In this document: piece by piece, positions 14,568 through 26,992 of the stretch | Numbering within the stretch: the first letter of the stretch is position 1 | Layout: each line of letters opens with the position of its first letter | DNA from: Bradysia coprophila | Taxonomy: Eukaryota; Arthropoda; Insecta; Diptera; Sciaridae | Reading direction: 5' to 3' | Assembly: GCF_014529535.1 (NCBI RefSeq) | Contig: NW_023503293.1 | Coordinates: 5,614,520-5,678,519, forward strand | Length of the DNA: 64,000 nt | Position numbers and translations under genes: made by a program | The notes under the pieces: generated by a model | Database searches by the model: none | Told to the model about the DNA's origin: nothing | The model's input: the letters and a program-made list of their open reading frames with translations, nothing else

Positions 14568-14740
14568 TTGCCAAAATTGTTATCGAGACGTGTGGCATTG
14601 CTGGTCGAGCCAAAGGCGAGAGCCGTAATGACCAGACGTCAAGATTACAATTTTGGCAAGAGGTGCATACACTTTTTTATGTGCCGAGATAAACAAAAAT
14701 GCTCTAGATGGATCAGTGGGAAATTATTGTTTTAGACAGG
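14568..14740. repeat. Modular palindrome with conserved tail, copy A
   Basis: 14568-14659 is an imperfect palindrome: 'ttgccaaaattgt' is mirrored by 'acaattttggcaa', the inner arms pair 'gacgtgtggcatt' with the reverse complement of 'gtaatgaccagacgtc', and the loop is 'gagccaaaggcgag'. It is followed by a tail 'gaggtgcatac...gccgagataaacaaa...ctctaga...ttattgttttagacagg' that recurs after two other palindromes at 58200-58400 and 58416-58600. No gene is present. The family is not one I recognise. Confidence 0.65.
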
Positions 14741-16045
14741 TAAATTTAATTTTTAAGTTGAAGTCAAAGAAAGAAAAACTTATTTTCCTAGGTTGAAGTT
14801 AGTAAATTAAATTTATGAGCGCTTTCGATGGCGAACTGGTGGCCTGATACTTTCTTTTAATACACAAATTTATTAAATGAAGTTCCAAAATCAGCACTAC
14901 ACATGAATAGTTAAATGCAGAATGTACCGGATCACATTACCGAACTATCAGAAAAATTAAATTTCATTCACCAACGGTATTTTTGGTTTCATAGTATCAG
15001 AAAACTTCACTGTCTGTTTGAAACGGAGCAAAATCAATGAAATTTAATTTTTCCTAAAATTCCCTAATGTGACATGTCCCGTTTCTGCATTTAAATATTC
15101 ATATTCCAACTCACTGTCGTCGGTTCGGTGTTCGTTTACATTTTCAGCAGTCTGCACTCATTAAGGTTAAATTTTGAATATAAAAGAAGCTCGGAACAAG
15201 GATCGCATGAGTCATAATGTGGCAAAGAGAAGCAAGGTTTTTATTTTCGAAACCATGACCAAATTCAGCTAAAGGCGTACGTAAACGTAAGGTATTTTCG
15301 TCCACTTTCCTGTACAACGGCATTGCAAGCGCCAAAGTTATTGATCCAAAGATATGCCTTAATTTCGAATAAATAAATAAATTTCTTCAAAGAAAAGGTC
15401 GGTGCAAATGAGATACAACACACAACGTGAAAAAGATACCGATAACGAAAAGCCGAATGATTAAAAGGAAAATGATTAAAAAAATACCCAAAATATCCAA
15501 GATTACGAAAAATAAACAAAATATTCATTTATTGTGACCTAAGTCAATGTTCCGACCTATCCCTAAAAAAACCGAATTCAGAAAATTCGTCTAGCAAAAT
15601 TTATATCTTTGTAGATGTCATTTGCATTAATAAAAGTAAATGGAATCAACAACAGCTTATCTTTTCAGATGTGCAGGAGTAATGTACAAGCGAACGAAAC
15701 ACACGATATGAATATAATTTCCATAATTACCCCCTCGAGGATAAAAACTTTTTTGAAAATATGTTTTATCCTGCCTTTTACCATAAATTTGACAGCAATT
15801 TTCCATCCTTGTATTATAAACATAAGATGACATAAAATACGACGAGAGCTTTTTTTCTTTCTTTTAAATCATTACATTGAAGATTTTGAAGTCAGGACAC
15901 AATAACTTAGAACATATTTTATGTTGCTGATTAGTACATTTTTGATTTTTTTTACCAGCGCTGTTCCAATGTCCTTCAAACTGATTTTGTAATTGTTCGA
16001 GAAATCAAAATTTAGACAACAATCGTTTATGTTAGAAAATGTTTC

Positions 16046-16200
16046 TACAGATTGTCCCAGTTCGAACAGAAGAAACGGGTACAAATTGTTCCAATAAAGT
16101 ATTTCAGTTCGAACAGTTAGCACAGTTTTCGAACAGTTGAGGCTGTTGGTACAGATTGTTCTAACATGAAGTTAGCACAGTTTTCGTACAGTTAAGGATG
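16046..16200. repeat. Degenerate tandem repeats (~55 bp)
   Basis: 'gttagcacagttttcgaacagtt' at 16116 recurs as 'gttagcacagttttcgtacagtt' at 16171 (spacing 55), and the companion 'acagattgttc' block occurs near 16046, 16080 and 16151. They lie directly left of the hAT element and are outside it. Confidence 0.65.
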
Positions 16201-16642
16201 TGGACCATAATTGTACTACAATTAGAGGTGTGCACCGCCGATTTTACGCCGGCGCGCCGCCGATTTTTTGCTAAATTTTCAGCGCGCCGCCGCCGAAAAA
16301 TAATAGCTCACGCCGCCGCCGCCGCCGATTGTATTTTCGTCGCGCCGAAATTTTGTACGTGTACTGCTTTCAACCATTTTAATGGGCGGTAATATAAAGT
16401 TAAATTGAAATATCTATACAAAAGTGTGTGCTTGAGTACAAGGTTTGAGCAAATGTTTATCTCTCTTAATTTATAAGTCAGGTTTCTTTATGCTGCTCAG
16501 CTAATACACTTATTACTTATAAATTTAAGTTTATCTAAATCTCTTATTTGCGAAAACCTTCTACTACGAACTCACTCCTACATAGAAGATAGACTAAAGA
16601 CAACGGGAACGGTTATTGCATAAATCGAAAGATAATAGTAAA

Positions 16643-17322
16643 GAGTTTGCGTAAATGACATATAAATTATAAGTTGGGAATAACAAACCTGCAGAACATC
16701 TAGTATGATGATGTGACTTAAAATTTCCAACTTGTAAGTTGACTTATAGCTTATAGGTTATGAAGGATGGCTTACACGGTTTATCTTGCAAAAAAGCGGA
16801 CGATGGATTCCAGGACATGATGAAGTTAATAAAATCTTTTCTCATGCTCAATCTGTTACAACCTCCGGGCATTTCTAGAGATGACGGTAAAAGACCGGAC
16901 GGGATTTTGTGCGATGTAACCATTAGATAAATTAGATAAATCAATCATCCAAAAAATCTGGATCAATTGCAGATGATGCTGAAAGATTCAAGCATAATCA
17001 TTACATACGTTTAAAAGAAAAAATTTTATTTACACCTATTGCTTTTGAATCACTAGGTTGCATGGGTCCCGAAACAAGTACATTAATTAAGAAATTTTGT
17101 TCATTAATGAGAAAAGCTTCTGGCGAACAACGCTCCATGGATTACCAAATACAAAAGATTTCTATTGCAATTCAACGGAGAAACGGTAGTTGCATTTTGG
17201 GGACTTTGGGGCGTAACAGAGTTGATGATTTTTATTTATTGTAAATACTTGTTTTTGAAAAGATCGTTTTTTACTGGTTGCGCTTTGCAGCCTTCTCGCT
17301 TATATGTCATTTACGCAAACTC
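16643..17322. mobile_element. Nested inverted-repeat unit inside the hAT element
   Basis: 'gagtttgcgtaaatgacatataa' at 16643-16665 is exactly mirrored by 'ttatatgtcatttacgcaaactc' at 17300-17322. The pair encloses the retroelement fragment. It could be a second DNA element that captured the fragment and inserted into the hAT copy, or an internal inverted repeat of the hAT element. No clear target duplication is seen at these inner ends. Confidence 0.6.
16766..17244 (+). pseudogene. Decayed fragment of a retroelement polyprotein C-terminal region
   Basis: Two blocks resemble the conserved region downstream of the reverse transcriptase in many invertebrate non-LTR-type elements. The first, 16766-16926, contains Gly-Leu-His-Gly-Leu-Ser-Cys-Lys-Lys and then Pro-Gly-Ile-Ser-Arg-Asp-Asp-Gly-Lys-Arg-Pro-Asp-Gly before a stop. 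The second, about 17032-17242 in another frame, reads through Thr-Pro-Ile-Ala-Phe-Glu-Ser-Leu-Gly and Gly-Glu-Gln-Arg-Ser to Ile-Gln-Arg-Arg-Asn-Gly and Leu-Gly-Thr-Leu. The segment usually lying between the two blocks is shortened, and there are stops and at least two frameshifts, so it is inactive. The family match is from memory of conserved motifs. Confidence 0.6.
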
Positions 17323-18237
17323 ACTAATCATTCGTGGATTCATTAAATCAGATGTTTTTAAAATAAAAGGTCAGTGATTGTACATTTAAAATATAAATGG
17401 TGAGATATGTCTCGGTTGATTCCCCTTGTATAAGTTGTTGATACTTCAGATCGCAAGATAGTAAGAATTCAGTGTTCGTAAAAAGGATTGCGCACGCTTT
17501 TTCAAATGTTTTTGCATTATTTTCGAAAATTTAGATTTTTTGTAAATTTATCGGCGCGCCGATCGGCGCACCGCCGCCGACTATAAATTTCTCTCGGCGC
17601 GCCACCGCCGATCCCTTACCAGTCGGCGCACCGCCGCCGATTATTTTCAGATCGGCGCACACCTCTAACTACAATGATCTGAAACACTCAATTGATGTTA
17701 GGCAATTGCTTAAAATCGCTGGTTCAGACCATTTTGTACACTGAAGTGTTATACCTATGAATGAAAATTCAAATTCCAATAAACACTAAAAGTAAAACCG
17801 TAAACCCTAGTACTAAATTACCAACAAATTGTACGCATGTTGTACCGATGTAAATTGTGTGTACTGTGGAGTAAAATTACGATTGACTGGAAACAAATTA
17901 ACGCAATTCATAAACGTTACGAAGGAAACGAAAATAAAAACAAAAGTAATAGCCCAGTAAAATGAATATCAAACGCATATGTTTACAAATTGCAAAACAA
18001 AATGTTTTCCATCAAACAAGAAAACAAATAATTTCACTAATCATCACCATTATTGTTTAAGCGTAATGAATGATGTGAGGGATAAATTAGCTTTTCGGGC
18101 TAAAAATGATATAACATGGTTTCTATTGTACATAAAGTGATTCACACCACCAGCATCGTAATAGGTGTATATGTGTAAGCCATTTTTAATGTACAAACAT
18201 GAGTAAGCAAATAGCAGGATATTCATGAGAAGTATTT

Positions 18238-18477
18238 TCATGCAAACGATTTTCGCTTTTTTCGGAAACTTTGCGCGCTGTTAATGTTTAGTGTCTCTAA
18301 AGTGTAAAGGAACATCGGCATTGGAACACATGCACTGCTATATGGTGAATTCCACGGTTCTACTTCGGTAACCTTGAGATGGCCTCGAATTGGAACTACG
18401 TTGAGTCTACCACCATGCTTCCAATTTAGGAAAGACTCATAGAACTTAGTGACATATTTTGGACCGAAACATTCCAT
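18238..18477 (-). other. Unrecognised coding-like open frame
   Basis: A 79-codon frame that is less AT-rich than its surroundings and has a mixed, protein-like composition. Its first ATG sits in a strong Kozak context (gccaccATGG on the - strand). Upstream, another open stretch begins after a possible splice acceptor near 18555 but ends in a stop before this ATG. I do not recognise the protein. It could be a decayed transposon or host-gene fragment, or chance. Confidence 0.25.
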
Positions 18478-20100
18478 GGTGGCTCATGTTTGGTTTAAAT
18501 GTTCAAAAATGTACATCTGGTTGTCATCTACAGGGCGCATCATGGCTTCCTGTTAAAACAGAGATTTAAAGAATGTCTCAGCCAAAAATATTTCACATAG
18601 TTCCACGGTTCTTTCCAACGTTTTTAGTTTAAAAGTTTTTTTAGTCACTACGTCAGTTTTACGCCTATGCTATCACCATCAAATAACCAAAAATTCCCAC
18701 TTGAATTATTCAATGTTACCACTGAAAGTTGATTAATCCAGAAGCTGAAGTTTTACCCAAAAACATTTTTAACCAGACACTGGCGGGTTATTTTACAAAA
18801 TGTGAGGAAGCTCACAATAATTTTGATTAAAACTTTTCGCTGCTTCTTTATAGATCGGTATTTTCATTTTAAAAGGTGAAATTGATGTATAGTATGATAC
18901 ACATAATTGAGTTCTTTCGTGAATCTTTTTTCACTATTTAGCATTTTAGGAATCATCCTCATATCGTGCGAGGTGTATGCGAATTTATTTCCGCTATACC
19001 GTTTTATTCATTGGATGGGAAAATATGCTTTGTTGTTCGAGTTTTCATAAATATCGATATTGAAGAATGTAATGAAATTTTCATTGTTGCTGCTCTGCCA
19101 TATACGATGATTCATCATTCTTTCGATAGAATAACAAGCCCCACGATCTTCTTCGTTGGAAAATTGATTTTCTGCTATGAAATCTTACTGTGCATGTTTG
19201 ACAATATTGTGTCATTAGACTAAAGTTTTATTGCGAACAAAAAAAAAGAAGAAGAAGAGATGAACTTCGTTTCCTTTTATCTGTATGCTGACGGCATTTT
19301 CCTTTCTTTGATGCCATTCAAGATGACTTACTTAAAAGCTACAAGATGATACGGTAAAAAAATATGTTCAAAAACAAGAACTATAATTAATAGACATTTG
19401 GTAGCATATTTTGTTCCCATTTCCATTGCAGTGTCTTTAAATTTATTTACGAGAACTTTTGTCGAGTCAACGCTTTGTAGCTAGATGTTGGTTTTTAGCG
19501 CTAACACAACACACTTCGAGGCTACATTACAACAAATTTAAATGCAAAAGCACATCCAAAACGACAATCCTTCGACGTCGACCTCATTCTACCATTTCAC
19601 TCAAATTTATCTTTCCGTGTACCGATACATAAATATATAGATGTGTGTACACCGACAAGATACCATGGCCTGACAGTGAAACGTTTCTGTATTTTCTATC
19701 ACAAAACTCACAAAATATATAGAAAATGTATACACACACTTCTAGATCGAATGGATGATTCAAATTGGCATTTGATGTCATTCAGCCTTTTGCAACTTTC
19801 ATTATTATTTCAGCAAAGTGAGAAAATAGGAAACTATGCTCTGGGCCATGTTAATATAAATAATTTAGAGAGAGATGGAGAGATTTTATATTTGAAATGC
19901 ATAGATTTTCTCGTCGGTTTGTGAGATCGAAATTGAAACCTAATGGTTATTGGATTGTGTAGGTTCTTATTGAAGCGGCGGCGGGTGTATCATGGTTTTA
20001 AAATCATTAAATCTGTTACTGTCAACTGATCGTTTCATGCAAAATCTTTCACTTCATTTGGTTCTAACACATCTGGCTGTCTGTCGATAACACTTGATTC

Positions 20101-20253
20101 GCAGAGCCGTATTAACACGATGGGCTATAGGGGCTTCCCCCTTGAGCTGGATCAAACTGGCGAAAATTGGCGCTGGAAATTTTAACGATGTATCTGTATT
20201 TAGCGCTGGAAACAAAATAGCCCAGCGGCGCCCAAAATCTTAATCCGGCCCTG
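20101..20253. mobile_element. Short hAT-type MITE
   Basis: Left end 'cagagccgtattaa' and the reverse complement of the right end 'ttaatccggccctg' form terminal inverted repeats of the widespread CAGGGCCGGATTAA type. Flanks are 'cttgattc' (20093-20100) and 'cttgattg' (20254-20261), an 8-bp duplication with one difference, consistent with hAT transposition. About 150 bp, non-coding. Confidence 0.75.
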
Positions 20254-23200
20254 CTTGATTGGTTAAGCATATAAAATAACACCGAAAGAAATGTGGACCG
20301 AGATTTAAATCTTTTAGAGATAAACAGTACGCGATCGAATGTTTTTTAGAATTAAAATGTAATCTCTCAGAAATTACGTTCAATACATTTCAAACTGGTA
20401 CAATTAAAAATGGGAGAATTTTCATGAGCCATTGTGTCCCGTCGGATATTATTTCGAATCGTTGTAACAGAGCCAAGACCTTCGTGGGATTAAAACTCGT
20501 TCCTACCAACAAAAACACGTAAGTTACGTGACATAGCTGGTATTGTGCAAGATCGAACGAAGAACAAAATGTTCAAACACTCACACAAGTACATGTGAGT
20601 TTTTGGTTCGGTAAATAAAATTCATTCTTGAATCCCTAACCGCCCACACGGACCAAAAATTTTGATCCCAAATTTGTATCTGTGTAGATTGTCATTCGGC
20701 AAGTGTACCAATTTTTAATGCTTAACCATCGATAATCGATAATTATGTTGACGATACATCGATAGTAATATTTATCGGATCTCCAAAATTTCTCGGTAAT
20801 TTAACTACATTTAACGTCAACATCAACTATCTTAAAGAAAATTATGATCAAATCATTGATAAGGATTTTTGATAATCAATTATCGATAAATTCGTTTCGA
20901 TTGAAAATATCTTTGAAAGTCTCGTATGCCTGATGGTGAAGAATGGCAAGCGAAAAATGACGGAATGATGTAATATATATACATCATCTCCGCAGCGTAA
21001 ATGCGAGCGTATAGCAGAGCACAGTAAAACTTCATCAGAACATGTTTTATGTCCCTTTTTTACTAACAGAAATAAAAAAAAAATAGAATTCAATTTCAGT
21101 TGAAGCTTTAAGCTTAGCGACAAAATATAACGAAGATAAAATATAATGCTTCAACATCTAAAACAGCAGTGGAGCATTTGTAAAATTTTTGTTAAATTTT
21201 ATTTTCCGTTTTATGTTCTCGTGTTTTTATTTTAGTTTTTTTTTCTTTCTCGCTCCGTTCATTTCAACTATAACCCGTTTCTGGTATAAGATTTTTCAGT
21301 TCAGTATATATAAAACAATTCTACCGTTTTCCGATTGCGAAATTTGAAAAATTCGAGAAAAACACACTCAACCAATTCCAGTTTTAGTGGTTTTTACAAT
21401 CGCGAGAAATAGTGTGGTTTTCATCGTCTGCTATAAACGGATCCAGTACTCCATCCACTTCGTCTACCGCGACGACAATTCTAAGTTTTGAATGGAAACC
21501 ATTAGTTTGTTTGTTCAAAATAGAAAATTGCCGTCACTTTATCACGTTAACTTGGCTGTTTACTTTTTTAAATATATTGTTTGCTTGTAGGATGCAAAGA
21601 GTATAGAACTGTATTCGAAATGAAATGGTCGAATTTGTGATATTTTGATATTGTATCCGATACATAGGAAACACAATACCTTAATAGTTGGTCGTTGTTA
21701 CCGAACTATTTCATGGGCTTAAACGAGTTTACTGGTTACTGGTCGCTGAAATAATATTTACCCACGACCGACGATAGTATAAATTGTGCATGTTTCGACC
21801 AAGGAATTACAAATTTTTTAAATAAAATCAAAACCTCGAGCCTCGCCTTGAGCTGATAAAACTTATGGAAAATAATAAAAATTGAAAAGAAAACATTTTC
21901 CCTAAGCACAAAGTTTTCTAAGTTGAGGCAAAAAAAAAAAAACTTTTTTTCCTTTTATTTTTCTGTACGCGAAGATAACCACTTTTAACTTATATACGTC
22001 AGTTGGCTAATAAAACTTTAAAAGCCATGCTTGCTTCCGTTGCCTTTGTTACGAATTTCAAGCATGTATCAGCAGCGCATTTGTAATATTAATAACATGG
22101 TGGGCGTTTGACCACTCATACAAACATACACACACTACATCGATATCAAATCACACGGTATGATTCAATCTGCACCCATAATATCGACGCTATGCTATTT
22201 ACCTATATATTTTACGAGATGTTTGTTTCAATTCAGTGTAAGCAGTGTAACGCAATCACATCTTGATTTCAATTCAAAATTCAACTCAACTAAATTGGAC
22301 AATTTTATTTGATTTAAAAATTGACCTTTTAACATGATTAACGTAACATATGTGTTATATATCTGGTGTGACACCATTAAATCAACACTTTTGGATTTTT
22401 AATTACGTAGTCGTTGGTTCGTGCATCTAATAAAAGAAGAACGGTTGTGCAAGATCGGTCCGTATAATTGAATTATTGAATTTTTGTGGAATTTAATCAA
22501 CCCATACAAACACTTCGGTGAATTAGAATTCATTAAAATGTACTTGAATGCAGATGTCCGACAGCTGCATCGGATTAGTCCAACCGACGTACACGGTTGT
22601 AATCTGTGCCAGGAAATTTGTCTGACATTCGTACATCAATAGGGTTATAAAATCAGCATTTCCAATTCACCAAAATTGGTGCAGCTAGCCGAGATAAAGA
22701 GTTTGATAGTCAGACTCAATAACTCAAAATCAAATGAAACCAGTTCTACCTAGGGTGGAATCACACAATAGAGTGTGGTGAGATCGGTTAGTATTTGCAC
22801 TATACATGGAGGTGGAAGCGTCAACGTGAGGCTATAAAATATACACAGTCCCATGTATGGCATCCTCATTGCAGTGCAAAACAAAATGCATAATTGACAA
22901 ATATGTAAAAATCTATATCAACCTGTCGAATGGCGATTAGCCGTTGGCAACACATAGTGTCAAACAGACAATATCTCATTCTATTAATCATTTAGAAAGT
23001 TTCTGTAGCGTTTATAATTTGTTAAGACTATCGGCTCACTCAAATTAATTGGCTGTGCCATACCGAATTTATGATGAAACCCGCAACGGATTGCTTGCGT
23101 AAACCGATTGGTTTTAAACATATACCACATAAATATGAGTGTCCGAACCGCACTGGAGCAACATGAGGAAACTCATTGTTTGGTTGGATGTTCACGTAAC

Positions 23201-24565
23201 ATGGACCACCTCGTTCACCAACGAGAAACCAACCAATCAAATTCACCACTACCACGGCATATTAGCTCAATTTACCGTAATTATTTCAAGAATAGCCTAC
23301 TATCAATGCAGCAGAGCTGTAATAATGTTGAAAGCAAAATTTCCATGGCAAAAAGTTAAAAATTCCATTTCCGATACATCAACGATAAACAAGTAAATTC
23401 ATAATAAAAATTTGAAGTATGTATAACGTTGATGATTCCGCAATTAATTTATTTTTAAAACTCATTTGAATCATTTTACCATAATATCCAATAAATTTTT
23501 AGTTATTGTGATGCGTGTAGTTGATATACATTTAGTAACCAAGTATTTTATTGGTTTTATAGTCTAGATATTTATACCATACAGTCAGACATGTTCATGT
23601 TAAGTACATGCAAAAATAATGCGATAACATCGGAAATTAAATGGCAATAATTATAATTTGAATTTTAAATTTGAAATGGGGAAAAAATGTTTTTTTTCGT
23701 TCGTTCTTTGTTTTGTTTTCATTAATTTTTAATTTGATATTTTAAGGTGTAAAATAATGAAATGCAAATATTTTATCAGTTTGTTGAAGCCAAAAACTAA
23801 AAAAAAAAATAATTTTAAAATTTTTTACAATTAACCGTACAGTCTGCCAAATGTACAAATAATATCAGATCGGTAGATGAAACGTGACGGTTTTTTGTTT
23901 CATTCATCTATTTCTTTCATTTTTTTGAGCGTGTTCCCATTTCGATACTTCCTTATTTGAATTTAGTCTAACTGCTGAAATGTAATCTATAAATGTCGAA
24001 AATACACGTGTTATGCTTAAAATCAAGACACTTTTCAGTTAAAACATTTAAATCTAGAGCTGTCAAATCAGAAACATAGAATTTAATACACGCACCGGGA
24101 TACACAGGGAGAAAATCCGGAAAAAAAACCTAAAACGGATTGCAAACGGGACAATATCAACTGTCCGAATTGACTAAAGTTTTGTACAACAGAAACGTAC
24201 TTACAGCGGTTACAACAGTACAATATACATATCACTTGTAAATAATATGATCACGTACTCTCACGTAAAAATACAGGACAATACCAATCTGCAACGTGAC
24301 CGTTCACCGTATATCATGCTAGCTTTGCCCACACTAAGCGTCCTGTGTAAATTGAACGTTTCTAGCGTAGTTAAAGTACAATTCTGATGTAAACAATGTC
24401 CACATGCCAAAAAAAGAAGACTTTTCATACAACTCAGCATTACTTTGTGCAAAATTGTCAGACTTTAGACGCATAATTGTTGCATAAAAATACCAAAGAA
24501 AGTTTCACTTTTCGTCGGTGAATGGATATATATCAAATTTCTGCCTGTTTTTGGGGGTAAGTGAA

Positions 24566-24604
24566 GCATTTTTTTACCACTCGCTTCGCTCCTTTGGTAA
24601 AACC
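24566..24604. repeat. Small palindrome with ctcgcttcgctc loop
   Basis: 'tttttaccactcgcttcgctcctttggtaaaa' forms a short hairpin. Similar loops of the agcc-ttcg-ggct type sit in the palindromes at 54.7 and 62.2 kb. Confidence 0.45.
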
Positions 24605-24789
24605 ACACCTAGTGGGATAAACAACCCAATTTCGCAACTTGTTGCGTAAATAACTTTTTTTTTCTCTGTGAGTAGGAACGTTTCGTCACTGTTTCCAGTT
24701 TCACGAGTTCGGTAAAACATTGAACTCGAAAAAGTCTTCAGCTTCTTCAACAGACTAAATATCCAGTTTTGAGGCGGAAAAATTTAATT

Positions 24790-24911
24790 TTTATGAGACT
24801 TATACCTTCTTATTATATAATTGTAATTGGACACAAAAGAGGCCCAACATGAGGCCTAATTGTAATCTATGTAATCACTTACTAGAACCAATAAACGTAA
24901 CTAACTAACTT
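24790..24911 (+). repeat. Possible truncated retroelement 3' tail
   Basis: The stretch ends in an 'aataaacgtaactaactaac' tail after 'tgtaatctatgtaatcacttactagaacc'. A short-repeat tail of this kind is typical of 5'-truncated non-LTR insertions. No coding part remains, so the assignment is weak. Confidence 0.25.
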
Positions 24912-26971
24912 CACCAGTTCGGTTTATTAAATGGTATCAATCTTTTTCTTCCCATGAAAAAGCATATTTGAAGTTAGTGAATGGAGTGGGAATTTTGTTT
25001 AAATTCCCAAAGCATTGATATGGAAAATTAACGAGAAATGTTAGGAACTTAATATCTTACAATAATGACGAAAAACATCGAACGACCTTCGAACACAATC
25101 GCTATTTATATCCCCTTACATCCCATTTTCCATATTATGTTGTAATTGCGATAACAAAACCTTAGATAAAGTTTTTTTTTTTCCCTGAAGAGATCAAATT
25201 CCAACCGGAATCTATCAATAAGATAATCATGACAAAATGCTAACCTGTGCAATCAATATTTAGCAACCTATATACTGTCGAAATCGTCAACAAACAAGTG
25301 TGTAATCACGGATGACACGTGAAACGTGTGCGCTGGAATTTGTTCAGACATTTACGTGAATGATGAGCATTTTGTCGGGAAGAGTAACAATCCAATTTTG
25401 TTAATATTACTACGGATAAAACAGCAACATCGTTTTTCTTCTTCTTTTCTTTTAATCAATGGGATAAGCAAATATTAGAATAAAAATTTGAAAAACAAAT
25501 TAAACACAAAACCTAATTTTGTATCGTTACAAAAGAACATTATTGACTTGGATCCAGTTTCATATTATAGAGAGAGAATATAAAAAAAATGTTGTTTGTT
25601 ATCATCGACATGTTTTTTTTTATATTTATATTTCCGTAACTGACACATCTGGCTTTTTTAATATTTAATTTTCGGTACAATAAATGTTTATCCAATAATA
25701 TTTACTCCAAAGCAAGCGTATACTTTATTGCGGTGAATCAAGACTGTGTTTACCAAAAAAAAAATCGAAGGAAAAGATAGCTACACAATAAGCCATTCAT
25801 GACGATATGTATAAATGTTTTATGGTATGTTCCACCTAGACCTAGCGACTAGGAATAGTTGCCATATGATTTTCAGTAAAAAGTTTCGTGTAAGCTTTCC
25901 GGATTGAATTAATCAATCGACAGTTTTTCGTCGTTTTTTGGTTGATGCGACGTTTTAAGGGCTTATTTTTTTGAATTAGAACTTTAGAGCCTCCGCAATT
26001 CTCCGCTATCAAAATTTTTTCTCCGCCAATAACGGATTTGTTCCACAGTTTTTTCGGCTCTTTCCATCCCCGAAAGTTTTGGTTGTCCTCCCACATAACT
26101 CGGCGGTTCGCTGATGGTAAATTTTCTGTAAAATCGTCTCTCAGCGGACGCCTAAGTTTCTATGGTGAACGAATAATATTTGTTGGAGACGATATAGCGT
26201 GAAAATTCTTGAAAATAGAGTTTTCAGTCTTAAAAATTTTAACGCAACAGACCGCTATTAGCGGAATCTGTCCAATAGTAGCTGGTAGTACACACTGCAC
26301 GAGTATGACACTTTAAAATGCATAAATGATGAATTGTATACCAAAGATGCCGAAGTATTGACGAAAACGTTTTGTAACAAGAAAACGAACGTTGTTGCCG
26401 AAAACTATAACTTTCAGAAAATCAAAAAAACGATTCATATAAAAGTGACAAACTTGGGACGTAATAAGAAACCGTCAAAAAAAATAATTGGTAGATTGGT
26501 ATGAAAACATTTTATAGGAAGTGCCACAACCGATAACTGTTTTCTTTATTTGCTTCGAAGAATCTATTTTAGCCGGTGAAGTGAACATTTACCGGTTGAT
26601 TTTCTACTGAAGAAAAGCGGAAATAAACGAATGAACGTCAATTACGCCAAAGTCTGCAAATAAAGTTCTGCACATAATATTTTAACACATTCGTCAACGT
26701 AAATAAATTAATAAATTATAATCCCGTTGTATTTATACCTATAATATGTTTTATTATAATGCTTATTCATCCATTTATTCATTAGATATACACCCGATGA
26801 TATATACATATCCAATCCTTTATCCGATCCTGTCAACAGACAGTCTTCTTTTATAACAAGATAATATATCGTTTTCATTATGCACAAGCAAAAATTTATA
26901 AATAATTAATGGATTTCTCAACAAGGAATCATACTTATTATTTGGTATTTATGAGAATGTAAGTCGTGTAC

Positions 26972-26992
26972 TGTGTGTGTGTGTGTGTGTGT
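26972..26992. repeat. (TG)n microsatellite
   Basis: About ten TG units. Confidence 0.9.

Larger units (their letters stand above)
16223..17667. mobile_element. hAT-type element, 8-bp target duplication
   Basis: The ends are inverted: 'tagaggtgtgcaccg' on the left and the reverse complement of 'cggcgcacacctcta' on the right. The flanks carry a perfect 8-bp direct repeat, actacaat, at 16215-16222 and 17668-17675, the duplication size characteristic of hAT transposition. Both subterminal regions are packed with GC-rich motifs (cgccgccg, ggcgcgcc) unlike the surrounding AT-rich DNA, as expected for transposase-binding repeats. No hAT transposase frame is visible, so this copy is non-autonomous. 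Its interior includes a second pair of inverted repeats (16643-16665 and 17300-17322) enclosing a decayed retroelement fragment. Confidence 0.9.

Noticed and set aside
21304..21606. TATA-like box followed by a Ser/Thr-rich frame on the + strand
   Set aside because: The frame is short and unconserved by eye; a TATA-like string is expected by chance in DNA this AT-rich.
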